Below, piece by piece: positions 43,676 to 53,022 of a DNA stretch of 64,000 nt. A model generated the notes under the pieces. That model was not told where the DNA came from. It ran no database searches and saw nothing but the letters and a program-made list of their open reading frames with translations. Source of the DNA: Gammaproteobacteria bacterium 50_400_T64 (GTDB lineage Bacteria; Pseudomonadota; Gammaproteobacteria; Pseudomonadales; Porticoccaceae); the NCBI GenBank assembly GCA_002162755.1, contig MAAS01000011.1:1-64000 (forward strand). The letters are read 5' to 3'. The position numbers and the translations under genes were made by a program. Positions within the stretch are counted from its first letter, which is position 1. Each line of letters opens with the position of its first letter.

Positions 43676-46267
43676 GTGATCAAACAGCACCTGGTTAACT
43701 TCGCCTTCCAGCAGCCCAAACGGGTATTCCTACTAATGCTCGTCGCTGTCATTGTTTTCGCCGCAATGATGCCGAAAATCATTATCGATACCGACCCCGA
43801 GAACATGCTGCCCTCGGATCAGGAAGACCGGGTATTTCACGAGGCGGTAAAGCACAAGTTTGGCATTAACGATCTCATCGTCGTCGGCATGATTAATGAG
43901 GGGCCGCAGGGCATTTACAACACCCGTTCGCTAGGTGTATTACACCAGCTCTCCCAGCAAATTTTGAATATCGAGGGCATCGTCCCACAGGATGTACTCT
44001 CCCTCGCCACCGTCGACAATATTTCCCAGGACGGCCCCGGCACCATTCGTTTCCAGTGGATGATGAATCAGCCCCCGACTAGTGATGCCGCCGCAGGCGA
44101 GATCCGTAATGCGGTAGAAAATCTGCCCTTCCTCAACAACACCATCGTTTCACCCGACGGCATTGCCACTGCTATTTACATCCCCATTCTGCACAAAGAT
44201 CAGTCCTACCGTATCGTCGCCGAAGTTGAAGGCATTATCGACAGCCTCGATAGTGATGACAGTTTTTATATCACCGGCCTGCCCGTCGCCGAGGATACTT
44301 TTGGCGTAGAAATGTTTTTGCAAATGGCTACCTCAGCACCGGTCGCCGGACTGCTAGTCTTTCTGTTGATGTGGTATTTCTTCCGCAGTCTGTCGCTGAT
44401 TGCCTCACCAATGATTCTCGCCATGGTGACGATTATCTGCACCATGGGGCTGCTAATCGGCATGGGCTACACCGTGCATATCATGAGTTCGATGATCATG
44501 ATTTTTCTGATGCCCATCGCCGTGGTGGACTCGGTGCATCTACTCTCAGAATTTTCTGACCGCTACCACAAAGACACCACGCCCGAAGCGGCCATGCGCG
44601 AGGTGATCGATCACCTCTACAAACCCATGCTCTACACCTCGCTGACCTCGGCAATCGGTTTTGCGGCGCTGGCGCTGACCCCCATCCCCCCGGTGCAGGT
44701 TTTCGGCCTGTTTATCGCCTTTGGCGTGATGCTGGCATTTTTCCTGACCATTACTTTTATTCCCGCCTATGTTATCTCCCTGTCACCGGAGCGCCTGCAA
44801 AAGCTGGCTGAAACCACGCCTCAAGATGACAACAACGGCCCTCTCGCGAATAGCTTAAAGGCTCTGGGCAAGGGCAGTCTGGCGCGACCAAAAATTCTTC
44901 TCAGCGCCTTTCTGCTGATTACCGCCGTCAGTGTTATCGGGGTTAATAAAATCATTATCAACGACAACCCCTTCCAGTGGTTTCAGGAATCCCACCGCCT
45001 GCGTGTTGCCGATAAAGTCCTCAACGAGCACTTTGCCGGTACCTATAACGCCTTTATTGTTCTCGAGCAGCACAACGATGCCGAACTACAAGCCGCGTTT
45101 GAAGAAAAAACTACCGCCATTCTTGAGCAGGCCAAATCTCAATCGGTTGATCTAACACCCCTCTGGCAGCAACTCCTGCAAAGTGCCGACGAGATCGTGT
45201 TGAGTGAAGACAACGCCAGTATCTACCCCCAATTCCTGCAGAATTTAGTCCTCAAAATCGATGACCAGCTCTTCGCTGCTGACGCCGAGCACATCGAATA
45301 TCTCGAGGCCTTACTCGAGAGCACTGAAGACGTGCTGAACACCAGTAAGTATTTCCAGCAGCCGGAAGCTCTGGCCTATATCGAAGCGCTGCAAGAATCG
45401 CTGCTAACCACGGGCATTGTCGGCAAAAGTAACGCCGTTACCGATGTCGTGAAGACTGTGTACCGAGAGCTCAACGAGGGTACATCCGACTACTACCGTA
45501 TACCCGACTCGTCCGCCGCAGTGGCACAAACCCTGCTCAGCTATCAGTCCTCCCACCGCCCTCAGGATTTGTGGCGTCTGGTAACACCGAATCAGCGCTC
45601 CGCCTCAATCTGGCTGCAACTGAAAAGTGGCGACAACGTCGATATGAGCCAGGTCATCGCCCACGTCGACGACTACATCACCAGCCACCCCCTGCCTGCC
45701 GGTGTCGAAATGCGCTGGGCCGGGCTGACCTACATTAACGTGGTCTGGCAGGAAGCCATGGTCAAGGGCATGGTCACCAGCTTGATGGGCGCCTTTTTTG
45801 TGGTCTCCCTGATGATGATCTTCCTCTTCCGCTCCATCCTCTTTGGCCTGTTGGCGATGATCCCTCTCTCGGCCACTATCCTCTTTATCTACGGCATCGT
45901 TGGCTGGGTGGGCAAGGATTACGATATGCCCGTGGCCATACTATCGGCCCTGTCGCTGGGCTTATCCGTCGACTTTGCCATCCACTTTGTGCAACGCCTG
46001 CGGGAAATGGTCGACAAAGAGGGCAGCTTTGAAAAGGCTATCCCGCTAATGTTTGAGCAACCAGCACGAGCCATTACGAGAAACGCCATTGTCATCGCCA
46101 TCGGCTTCCTGCCCCTGCTGCTATCACCACTGGTGCCCTACAACACCGTGGGCATGTTCCTCGCGGCCATTATGATTATTTCCTGCCTGACAACCCTGGT
46201 CATATTGCCCATCCTGATGACCTATCTTAAAGGCTTCCTATTTAAAAAAGCTCAGGAGAACCCCTGA
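43676..46267 (+). CDS. RND superfamily (MMPL-type) exporter
   Basis: 863 residues with two repeats of one membrane helix, a periplasmic domain and a helix block (helices about 15-33, 225-370, 405-425 and 695-850). The start is GTG with AAAGGA. It has the family traits VVDSVHLLSEF in helix 4 and LSVDFAIHFVQRLRE in the second half. It is translationally coupled to a LolA-like protein (start and stop share a base) and then a beta-barrel, which suggests a three-part lipid or hydrophobic exporter spanning the envelope. Substrate unknown. It is different from the exporter at 219-2651. Confidence 0.88.
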   Translation: MIKQHLVNFAFQQPKRVFLLMLVAVIVFAAMMPKIIIDTDPENMLPSDQEDRVFHEAVKHKFGINDLIVVGMINEGPQGIYNTRSLGVLHQLSQQILNIEGIVPQDVLSLATVDNISQDGPGTIRFQWMMNQPPTSDAAAGEIRNAVENLPFLNNTIVSPDGIATAIYIPILHKDQSYRIVAEVEGIIDSLDSDDSFYITGLPVAEDTFGVEMFLQMATSAPVAGLLVFLLMWYFFRSLSLIASPMILAMVTIICTMGLLIGMGYTVHIMSSMIMIFLMPIAVVDSVHLLSEFSDRYHKDTTPEAAMREVIDHLYKPMLYTSLTSAIGFAALALTPIPPVQVFGLFIAFGVMLAFFLTITFIPAYVISLSPERLQKLAETTPQDDNNGPLANSLKALGKGSLARPKILLSAFLLITAVSVIGVNKIIINDNPFQWFQESHRLRVADKVLNEHFAGTYNAFIVLEQHNDAELQAAFEEKTTAILEQAKSQSVDLTPLWQQLLQSADEIVLSEDNASIYPQFLQNLVLKIDDQLFAADAEHIEYLEALLESTEDVLNTSKYFQQPEALAYIEALQESLLTTGIVGKSNAVTDVVKTVYRELNEGTSDYYRIPDSSAAVAQTLLSYQSSHRPQDLWRLVTPNQRSASIWLQLKSGDNVDMSQVIAHVDDYITSHPLPAGVEMRWAGLTYINVVWQEAMVKGMVTSLMGAFFVVSLMMIFLFRSILFGLLAMIPLSATILFIYGIVGWVGKDYDMPVAILSALSLGLSVDFAIHFVQRLREMVDKEGSFEKAIPLMFEQPARAITRNAIVIAIGFLPLLLSPLVPYNTVGMFLAAIMIISCLTTLVILPILMTYLKGFLFKKAQENP

Positions 46268-47070
46268 TGAAAGGCTTTTCAAAACTACTCGCACTGATCG
46301 CGCTACTGGGCGCAACGGCCGCCACAAGCGCTGAAGAAAACGATGTGGAATTAATTGTCAGCAAGGCAAATCATGTTGCCTTTTATCAGGGCAACGATGG
46401 GCGCGCAGAATCCCGCATGCTGATTACCGACGGCGGTGGCAATAGACAAGTGCGGCAATTTACTATTCTGCGCAAAGATCACAGCGGCCCGGACGATGCC
46501 GACCAGGATTTCCTCGTGCGCTTTAGCCGCCCCTCCGATGTGCGCAACACGATGTTTCGCGTTATTAAGCACATCGGTAACAGCGATGACCGCTGGCTCT
46601 ACCTGCCCGGCCTCGATCTGGTTAAACGCATTTCCTCTGGTGATAAAAGAACCAGCTTTGTTGGCTCCCACTTTTTTTATGAAGATATCTCCGGTCGCAG
46701 CCTCGGTGCCGACCAGCACGAACTGTTAGAAAACACTGATCAATACTATGTCGTTAAAAATACGCCGCTCGATCCGACCAGCGTTGAATTTGCCTTCTAC
46801 ACCGTGTGGATAGACAAGCAAAACTGGATGCCGACAAAAACAGAGTACACCGATAACGCCGGCAAGATTTACCGTCGCATCGAAGCACTGGAAGTCAAAG
46901 ATATCGACGGCTTCGCCACCGCCACCCGCATGAAAGCGTCAGACCTGCGCTCCGGGGGTTCAACCCTCACCGAAATGCGCTACATCAGCTACGACATTGG
47001 TCTGCCCGACGAGGTATTTTCCGAGCGCTCACTGCGCAACCCGCCGCAACAGTGGTTTAAAAGGAAGTAG
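46267..47070 (+). CDS. LolA-like outer-membrane lipoprotein-sorting protein
   Basis: 267 residues with a Sec signal peptide (ending TSAE, about residue 22). The mature part is a half-barrel of LolA/LolB type found beside RND exporters (segments WLYLPGLDLVKRISSGDKRTS and TEYTDNAGKIYRRIEAL). It likely carries a lipid or hydrophobic cargo across the periplasm. Its ATG shares a base with the RND stop, and the barrel gene starts eight bases after its end. Confidence 0.82.
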   Translation: MKGFSKLLALIALLGATAATSAEENDVELIVSKANHVAFYQGNDGRAESRMLITDGGGNRQVRQFTILRKDHSGPDDADQDFLVRFSRPSDVRNTMFRVIKHIGNSDDRWLYLPGLDLVKRISSGDKRTSFVGSHFFYEDISGRSLGADQHELLENTDQYYVVKNTPLDPTSVEFAFYTVWIDKQNWMPTKTEYTDNAGKIYRRIEALEVKDIDGFATATRMKASDLRSGGSTLTEMRYISYDIGLPDEVFSERSLRNPPQQWFKRK

Positions 47071-47078
47071 CGCAAACG

Positions 47079-48431
47079 ATGGCCTTGCCACGGCTTATCC
47101 CCTTATTCGTAGTCGCCCTGGTTCTAGTCACTTTGGCCCTTGGCCTTCCGTCCACCTTCGCCGAAAATTTAAAAGCTACAGCAGACACGTCGGCAAACAC
47201 CGATGAATGGGGGGATGACGACTGGGGTGAAGAGGAAGACAAACAGTCACCCTTCAGCGGTTTTATCGAAATCGCCTACGGCACCCGCACAAAGAGTAAC
47301 CCCTGGGTTGACCGCAACGACACCCTCAACGAAGCCCGCCTGCGCCTCGAATACTCAGATTATTTTGGTCAGCTCTACATCGGCTACAAAGGTGACTTCA
47401 CCGTTGACGACCTCACCTGGGACGGCCCTTTTATTGACACAAAAACCCGTGAAGCACTGGTGCGCTTTTCACCCAGTGAAAACAGTGATCTCTACCTCGG
47501 TCGTCAGGTACTGACCTGGGGCACCGGCGATCTCCTCTTTCTCAACGACCTCTTCCCCAAAGACTGGGTATCCTTTTTCGCGGGACGGGAAATGGAATAT
47601 CTCAAAGCCCCCTCCGACGCGCTTAAATTCAGTTACTTTAATCAACTGGCTAATATCGACCTGGTCTGGACACCGAAGTTTGATAGCGACACCTTTATTC
47701 GCGGCGAACGCTTCAGCTATTTTTCACCGCTTGCTAACGATACTGTTGCCGCCCCACCTCGGCTATCGACGGAGGAGCCCGGCAGCAAACTTGATGAAGG
47801 CGAGCTGGCTTTACGCGTGTATAAAAACATTAATGGCAACGAGTGGGCGCTGTATGGCTACCACGGCTATTTCAAAACCCCGGTCGCTTTTAATCCTAAA
47901 AACGGTTTGAATTACTTCCCCAAACTCTCCTCCCTTGGTGCCAGTGTGCGCGGCACAGTGCAGGGTGGTATCGGTAATATGGAAGTGGTCTGGTATCAAT
48001 CCGAAGATGACAGCGACGGCAGCGACCCTTTTATCCCCAACAGCCAGCTACGTTTTTTAAGCGGCTTCGAGCGGGAACTGGTTACGCGCCTGACCCTTAG
48101 TCTGCAGTACTATGTAGAGTGGACACAGGATTACAGCGCACTGAAAAAGTATTCGCCACTGCCCGATAAAGAGCCCGAAGAGTATCGCCACTTAATCACC
48201 ACCCGTCTTAATTACCGTGCCTATCAAGACAAACTGACGCTCTCCCTGTTTGTTTTTTACTCGCCCACGGACGATGATTATTTCGCCATGCCGAAAGTCA
48301 CTTATCGCCTCTCTGACACCTGGTCGAGCGAAATCGGCATGCACCTTTTTGGCGGTAAAGATGACTACACCTTCTTCGGCCAGTTTGAAGAAAACAGCAG
48401 CTTTTTTGCCCGGCTGCGCTATAGTTTTTAA
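47079..48431 (+). CDS. Outer-membrane beta-barrel protein of an RND export cluster
   Basis: 450 residues. The signal peptide (ending FAE) is followed by an acidic Trp/Asp/Glu-rich stretch (DEWGDDDWGEEED, about 48-60), then long amphipathic beta strands, with GRQVLTWGTGD in the middle and a terminal Phe (RYSF). This is the pattern of a porin-sized barrel (DUF1302- or alginate-export-like). It is the third gene of the RND set and likely its outer-membrane part. The acidic patch may bind cations or contact the LolA-like protein. Exact family not certain. Confidence 0.7.
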   Translation: MALPRLIPLFVVALVLVTLALGLPSTFAENLKATADTSANTDEWGDDDWGEEEDKQSPFSGFIEIAYGTRTKSNPWVDRNDTLNEARLRLEYSDYFGQLYIGYKGDFTVDDLTWDGPFIDTKTREALVRFSPSENSDLYLGRQVLTWGTGDLLFLNDLFPKDWVSFFAGREMEYLKAPSDALKFSYFNQLANIDLVWTPKFDSDTFIRGERFSYFSPLANDTVAAPPRLSTEEPGSKLDEGELALRVYKNINGNEWALYGYHGYFKTPVAFNPKNGLNYFPKLSSLGASVRGTVQGGIGNMEVVWYQSEDDSDGSDPFIPNSQLRFLSGFERELVTRLTLSLQYYVEWTQDYSALKKYSPLPDKEPEEYRHLITTRLNYRAYQDKLTLSLFVFYSPTDDDYFAMPKVTYRLSDTWSSEIGMHLFGGKDDYTFFGQFEENSSFFARLRYSF

Positions 48432-48499
48432 GTATCCATTAATAAAAAAAACATTTGTTGTACTACCAACCAAACCCAACGTATTAAGAGGAAGTAACG

Positions 48500-48871
48500 A
48501 TGACCAGTGCAATGCACCTTATTAAAGAAGCTAAAACTAAAATCCGCTGTATTGACCTCGCCGAAGCCAAAGCGCTAATCGAGGCTGGCAATATCGCCCT
48601 GCTCGACGTCCGCGAAAAAGTTGAGAATGACGCTGGGCATATTGAAGGCTCAGAACATATTTCACGCGGTGTACTGGAAATGCGCATCGAAAATAACCCC
48701 GTCTTTAAAGACAAGGGCGCGGCCATCCTCGTCTACTGTAAATCCGGTGGCCGCTCGGCTCTGGCAGCAGCAACGCTACAGGATATGGGCTACTCGAATA
48801 CCTACAGTCTCGAAGGCGGCTTTGATGCCTGGAGTAAAGATCAATATATACCCGAAGGCATTGTCGACTAA
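48500..48871 (+). CDS. Single-domain rhodanese
   Basis: 123 residues with one rhodanese fold. An N-terminal LLDVREKVENDAGHIEGS is followed by the active-site loop YCKSGGRSALAA with the catalytic Cys (about residue 78). It carries sulfane sulfur as a persulfide on that Cys. It starts the sulfur cluster that ends at 51635 and has GAGGAAG just before the ATG. A transfer of sulfur between this and the dioxygenase below is likely but inferred. Confidence 0.9.
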   Translation: MTSAMHLIKEAKTKIRCIDLAEAKALIEAGNIALLDVREKVENDAGHIEGSEHISRGVLEMRIENNPVFKDKGAAILVYCKSGGRSALAAATLQDMGYSNTYSLEGGFDAWSKDQYIPEGIVD

Positions 48872-48944
48872 CGTAACTTAAGAATTATTCAGCAAGGATG
48901 CGCCAGGCATGCCCCCCTCCTAACATCCATGCGGAGTAATAATA

Positions 48945-49715
48945 ATGAATGACGATCTCTCTTTTCAGCAGCGTTCGCTCTTCCAGCAGGGCTACCAGCA
49001 CTACACCAGCGAGGAGCTACAACAAATGCAGTGGGGCTTGCGCTTTACGCCCACCGCCTGCACCTCAATGACAGTTGCCGCCCTCATCTACCAGCTGCCC
49101 TGGCTGGCTTATGCTGTTTCATGCCTGGGCCTGCTCGCCTTTTTATTACCCTCCGCCCACCCTATGGATCTGCTTTACAACCATATTGTGCGCAAGCCCT
49201 TCAAGGCCATCGCCCTGCCCGCCAACCCACTGCAAAGACGTTTAGCCTGTCTTTCTGCAGGTGTGCTTAACTTTTTTGTCGCGACGTTTTTCCTCCTCGG
49301 CTGGACTAACACTGCCCTGGCCATTGGCGCGATGCTGGTTGTCTTGCAGGTCATTGTGATTACCACCCACTTCTGTTTTTTGTCGTGGATCTACGAACTC
49401 TTTATGCGCGCCCTGCATAAATGGCAACTGCCCCTCAGCCCAGAGGAGGCCAGCGAGCACCTGAAACAGGGCGCCGTGCTTGTCGATGTACGCAGCCCGG
49501 TTGAGTTTTCTAAGGCCCATCTGCCCAATGCCATCAATATTCCGGTTGACGATATCGACACGCAAAGTGAACAACTGCGTGGTAAAACTATTCTGCTCTA
49601 CTGCGCCAGCGGTATGCGCAGTCAAATTGCTCTTGGCAAGCTGCAAGGGCTGGAATTCCCGCAGGTTTACGATGCCGGTGAAATGAAACAGCTCGAAGCT
49701 CTGGCCAGCACATAG
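48945..49715 (+). CDS. DUF4395-like membrane domain fused to a rhodanese
   Basis: 256 residues. The first part (1-160) has about four membrane helices and resembles DUF4395 proteins. The last part (about 163-256) is a rhodanese domain with VLVDVRSPVEFSKAHLPNA and the Cys loop YCASGMRSQIA. The rhodanese would sit on the cytosolic face and accept or give sulfur at the membrane. It is followed by a terminator and then the dioxygenase operon. Confidence 0.78.
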   Translation: MNDDLSFQQRSLFQQGYQHYTSEELQQMQWGLRFTPTACTSMTVAALIYQLPWLAYAVSCLGLLAFLLPSAHPMDLLYNHIVRKPFKAIALPANPLQRRLACLSAGVLNFFVATFFLLGWTNTALAIGAMLVVLQVIVITTHFCFLSWIYELFMRALHKWQLPLSPEEASEHLKQGAVLVDVRSPVEFSKAHLPNAINIPVDDIDTQSEQLRGKTILLYCASGMRSQIALGKLQGLEFPQVYDAGEMKQLEALAST

Positions 49716-49734
49716 ACCTGTAAACCGGGTCAAA

Positions 49735-49760
49735 AGCCCGCCTACATGGCAGGCTTTTTT
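49735..49760 (+). terminator. Rho-independent terminator
   Basis: A hairpin with arms AGCCCGCC / GGCAGGCT (one mismatch, loop TACAT, 49735-49755) is followed by a T run. It ends the rhodanese transcript before the operator region of the dioxygenase operon. Confidence 0.8.
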
Positions 49761-49800
49761 CTGATTAGCCCTATTCAGAGCATCTATTAAAAGCGGTTAA

Positions 49801-49860
49801 TATATTAGAATATTATACTTTAACTATTGCTAATATATGAAATACTAATACAATGGGATC
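49801..49860 (+). promoter_or_regulatory. AT-rich operator/promoter upstream of persulfide dioxygenase operon
   Basis: Inverted arms TATATTAG (49801-49808) and CTAATATA (49830-49837) are 21 bases apart, with TATACT (about 49815-49820) between them as a possible -10 and a further CTAATACAAT (49843-49852) that also occurs before the repressor gene. BigR-type repressors bind AT-rich palindromes of this kind. The sequence gives the repeats; binding is inference. Confidence 0.55.
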
Positions 49861-49883
49861 TCAATCAACACGAGGTCAACATC

Positions 49884-50735
49884 ATGGAAGTTAAAACGTA
49901 TTTCGACCAGCCCACTGCAACCTTCACCCATCTGGTTTGGGATGGCAGTTCTAAGCAGGCCGCTATTATTGACCCGGTACTCGACTACAACCATCGCTCG
50001 GGTAAAACCGGCACTCAGGCTGCCGATGCTGTTATTGCTGACCTCAAGCAACTTGGCCTCAGCCTCAACTATATTCTGGAAACCCATGCCCACGCAGACC
50101 ACTTGAGTTCGGCCCCCTACATTAAAGAACAGTGTGGTGGACAAACTGGCATCGGTGCCAACGTACCGATCGTGCAGGACGTTTTCAAAGGCGTCTTTAA
50201 TATGACCGACTTCGCCACCGATGGCAGCCAGTTCGATTTACTGTTGAGTGAAGGCGATAATCTTGAGCTTGGCGATTTGAGTATTAAGGTACTGGAGACT
50301 CCCGGGCACACCCCCGCCTGCCTGTCTTACCAGATTGGCAATGCCATTTTCATCGGCGATACTTTCCTGGCACCCCGCTACGGTACGGCCCGCGCTGACT
50401 TCCCCGGTGGCGATGCCAGCACCCTTTATCAGTCGCTGGAGCGTATTCTCTCTTTCCCCGACGAGACGCGCCTCTATCTTTGCCATGACTATCCCGAAGC
50501 GGGCAATGACCCACAGTACCTTTGTACCGTTGCCGACCAGCGCAATAACATTCATGTACAGGGTTCAGGTGCCGATGACTTTATTAAGCTGCGTAAAGAA
50601 CGTGATGCAAACCTTGAAATGCCGGTGCTGATTTTGCCCGCCATTCAAGTTAACATCTGCGCCGGCCAGCTTCCAGAACCTGAAGATAACGGCGTTGCTT
50701 ACCTGAAAATCCCGTTGAATCAGATCGAAAAGTAA
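49884..50735 (+). CDS. Blh/ETHE1-like persulfide dioxygenase (MBL fold)
   Basis: 283 residues from the ATG at 49884-49886, with GAGG eight bases before it; a longer frame to 49827 is not likely. The metal motif is HAHADH, with the second-site His in ETPGHTPAC and an Asp in FIGDTF, as in the ETHE1/Blh mono-iron enzymes that oxidise glutathione persulfide to sulfite. The LCHDYP segment supplies another His. It is next to two YeeE/YedE-type genes and is probably under the BigR-like repressor, the layout seen in Xylella and Agrobacterium. Confidence 0.9.
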   Translation: MEVKTYFDQPTATFTHLVWDGSSKQAAIIDPVLDYNHRSGKTGTQAADAVIADLKQLGLSLNYILETHAHADHLSSAPYIKEQCGGQTGIGANVPIVQDVFKGVFNMTDFATDGSQFDLLLSEGDNLELGDLSIKVLETPGHTPACLSYQIGNAIFIGDTFLAPRYGTARADFPGGDASTLYQSLERILSFPDETRLYLCHDYPEAGNDPQYLCTVADQRNNIHVQGSGADDFIKLRKERDANLEMPVLILPAIQVNICAGQLPEPEDNGVAYLKIPLNQIEK

Positions 50736-50779
50736 GTATTTTCTCAACATTTATTCGCTAAAAAGGAGACGGACAAAAA

Positions 50780-51199
50780 ATGCACCCATTTGTACTAGCA
50801 CTCATTGGCGGGGGGCTTGTTGGCCTCGCCGCCGTCATGATGATGGGGTTAAAAGGCCGCATCGCTGGCGTCAGCGGCATACTATCGGGCGCATTTACAG
50901 ACAGCAGCGGTGAGCGCCTATGGCGTATCTTGTTTGTCCTAGGCATTGCCATTGGCGGTGCTATTCCCGAATTGATCTCGGATAGCTTTGTCCCCCCCGC
51001 GCCTGATACCAGTACTTTGCTCGTCATCATCGGTGGCTTGACCGTTGGCCTGGGCACAGGACTGGGTAGCGGCTGTACCAGCGGTCATGGCATTTGCGGC
51101 ATTTCGCGCCTGTCACCCCGCTCTATGGTTGCCACCTGTACATTTATGGCCGCAGGCTTTATTTGTGTCTTTTTACTCAAACACGTATTTGGAGGCTAG
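50780..51199 (+). CDS. YeeE/YedE family membrane protein (first of pair)
   Basis: 139 residues with four membrane helices and the core motif GTGLGSGCTSGHGICG (about 92-107), where the Cys residues are thought to pass thiosulfate or sulfite-like sulfur across the membrane. It is half the length of E. coli YeeE; the second half is the next gene. AAAGGAGA is before the start. In BigR-type operons such pairs follow the dioxygenase and are thought to export sulfite or move sulfur. Confidence 0.88.
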   Translation: MHPFVLALIGGGLVGLAAVMMMGLKGRIAGVSGILSGAFTDSSGERLWRILFVLGIAIGGAIPELISDSFVPPAPDTSTLLVIIGGLTVGLGTGLGSGCTSGHGICGISRLSPRSMVATCTFMAAGFICVFLLKHVFGG

Positions 51200-51203
51200 G
51201 CTT

Positions 51204-51635
51204 ATGCCCTTACAGAAAAAATACAGACTACTGGCATCATTAGCCTCGGGCATCGTTTTTGGCCTCGGCATGGCAATATCAGGCATGACCAATACTGACC
51301 GAGTGCAAGGCTTTCTTGACCTCGCTGGCGCATGGGACCCAACACTCGCCTTTGTTATGGCCGGCGGCATGATGGTCACCTTTATTGGCTATAAATTTAT
51401 TTTGAAAAACCCCGCGCCACTGTTGGCCGATATGTTCCACGTTCCCACCAAAACCGATATCGACAAACCACTGCTGGTAGGTGCCATCCTTTTTGGCGCA
51501 GGTTGGGGCCTTGTGGGTTATTGCCCTGGCCCTGCCATTGCCGGCATAAGCTATGGTTATCTGGCAACGTTGATATTTGTACCCACAATGATCATTGGCA
51601 TGCTACTCGCCAAACCGGTTAGCAAGATTTTCTAG
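51204..51635 (+). CDS. YeeE/YedE family membrane protein (second of pair, DUF6691-like)
   Basis: 143 residues from the ATG at 51204-51206, five bases after the first half's end; frames starting earlier overlap that gene. Four membrane helices are seen, with GMAISGMTNTDRVQGFLD near the N-terminus and GWGLVGYCPGPAI near 110, whose Cys pairs with that of the partner. The two likely form one transporter for a sulfur compound. The operon ends at a hairpin at 51664. Confidence 0.87.
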   Translation: MPLQKKYRLLASLASGIVFGLGMAISGMTNTDRVQGFLDLAGAWDPTLAFVMAGGMMVTFIGYKFILKNPAPLLADMFHVPTKTDIDKPLLVGAILFGAGWGLVGYCPGPAIAGISYGYLATLIFVPTMIIGMLLAKPVSKIF

Positions 51636-51663
51636 TTTTACCGCCATCCAGCCGATGGTTTAA

Positions 51664-51697
51664 CCGGAGATTGTTATGCAGTCTCCGGCTTTTTTTC
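51664..51697 (+). terminator. Rho-independent terminator
   Basis: Arms CCGGAGA (51664-51670) and TCTCCGG (51682-51688) are followed by a T run. It ends the sulfur operon. Confidence 0.9.
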
Positions 51698-51950
51698 AAA
51701 AACCCGCAACATATATTCTGATGATGCAGCTGAAACTTGCGGCACTCATCAGTCGCCTTGGCAGAAAAGAGACGCCGACAGAGATGTAGGGAAAACTTAC
51801 GTTTGACGAATATAAAATATTACTGGAAGCGACTTACAACGTTAGCAGTCGCCTCCAGTTTAATGCCGACAGCACAGGTTCGTAAAACATAACAAAATCC
51901 AGTGCTGGCCATCACTACAGGCCAAAAAGGCAGCCTCTTCTTTATTTATT
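51698..51950. other. Intergenic tail between converging genes
   Basis: Together with the terminator just before it, about 315 bases separate the sulfur operon from the end of the cyclase-family gene. I see no gene, repeat or strong hairpin in this part. Confidence 0.4.
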
Positions 51951-52934
51951 TTAGTGCAGGGCAATAATTCTCAATGGCGTCCCTGTCGCCCCTTTAAATT
52001 TAGTGGGCAACATAATCACCGTAGTTTGATAAAGCTTCTGGGCAGCAAGCTCATCAGATTTTACGTTCTCAATAATATAGATACCCTGTTTAACCAGCAG
52101 GTGCTGATGCACAGGGAATATCACTTTTGGATCTTCACCCGGGGTGACTTCCAATGCCATATTGTCTGCGCCAATCGCAACAACACTCTTTGATGCCAGC
52201 CACTTTGACGCTTCTATACCAATACCCGGGCCAGTGTGCGCATAGTGCTGCGGCTTGGCAGTAAAGTTTTTACCCCAGCCGGTGTGGACAAATACAATGG
52301 CACCCTTGGGTATAGTTGTGCCCTGTTTCTTTAGTGCGCCCTGCAAATCTGCGGCGGTAATGGCATAACCGGGTTCGAGGTTATCGACACCCTTATAAGC
52401 AGCGACATCAATAAGAATGCCGGTAGCGATAAAAGGCGGCGACTTGTCGATGCCATTATGATTTAAACCAATGTCGGAGGCCGCATCTTCTCGATCAAGA
52501 CCGTTGTACAGTTCTGCAGCAATAGTGACATGCCCCAACGCGTCGATGTGAGTACTGACGTGGGTGGTCATTTCAATACGCTCAAGATAAAAGCCGACCT
52601 CGTTAGTGGCACCCGCATTATCACGTAAGAATTTCTCCATGTTTTTTGAAGTACGCGCTAGCGTTATAACGTAGGGTGTTTGAATCGGATTGATATAGGG
52701 CGCGCCCACCGCCACGTCATGGGAAAGCTCAATAATTTTACCGCTTTCAACGGCAGCCAAAGCCGCTTTAATGCTATTAGCGGTCATCAAGTTACCGGCA
52801 CCAAGCACATCATCTTTACCCCAGCTCCAATTGTTTTCCCCCAGGTCAACATCTGCTGTAACAGCCTGGCTCGATAGAACAAGACCAGCCGCCATGGTGG
52901 AAGACAATAAAAAAGATCTTAATTTAGTTTTCAT
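51951..52934 (-). CDS. Exported cyclase/kynurenine formamidase family protein
   Basis: 327 residues with a signal peptide (ending AVTA, about residue 27). The metal motif appears as HVSTHIDALGH (the family form is H-x-GTH-x-D-x(2,3)-H), followed by GILIDVAAYKG, typical of PF04199 cyclase-like hydrolases. They hydrolyse amide or ester bonds, or open lactones, with zinc or manganese. The substrate is not known, and the signal peptide puts it in the periplasm. The TPR gene lies upstream on the same strand. Confidence 0.85.
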   Translation of the reverse strand: MKTKLRSFLLSSTMAAGLVLSSQAVTADVDLGENNWSWGKDDVLGAGNLMTANSIKAALAAVESGKIIELSHDVAVGAPYINPIQTPYVITLARTSKNMEKFLRDNAGATNEVGFYLERIEMTTHVSTHIDALGHVTIAAELYNGLDREDAASDIGLNHNGIDKSPPFIATGILIDVAAYKGVDNLEPGYAITAADLQGALKKQGTTIPKGAIVFVHTGWGKNFTAKPQHYAHTGPGIGIEASKWLASKSVVAIGADNMALEVTPGEDPKVIFPVHQHLLVKQGIYIIENVKSDELAAQKLYQTTVIMLPTKFKGATGTPLRIIALH

Positions 52935-53022
52935 AATATTCGACTCTACAGGTTAAATTTATACGCCAGCTTCACGCGGACATCATTGAATTAAAAATCA
53001 TTCTTGAAAATTATTTAAGACT

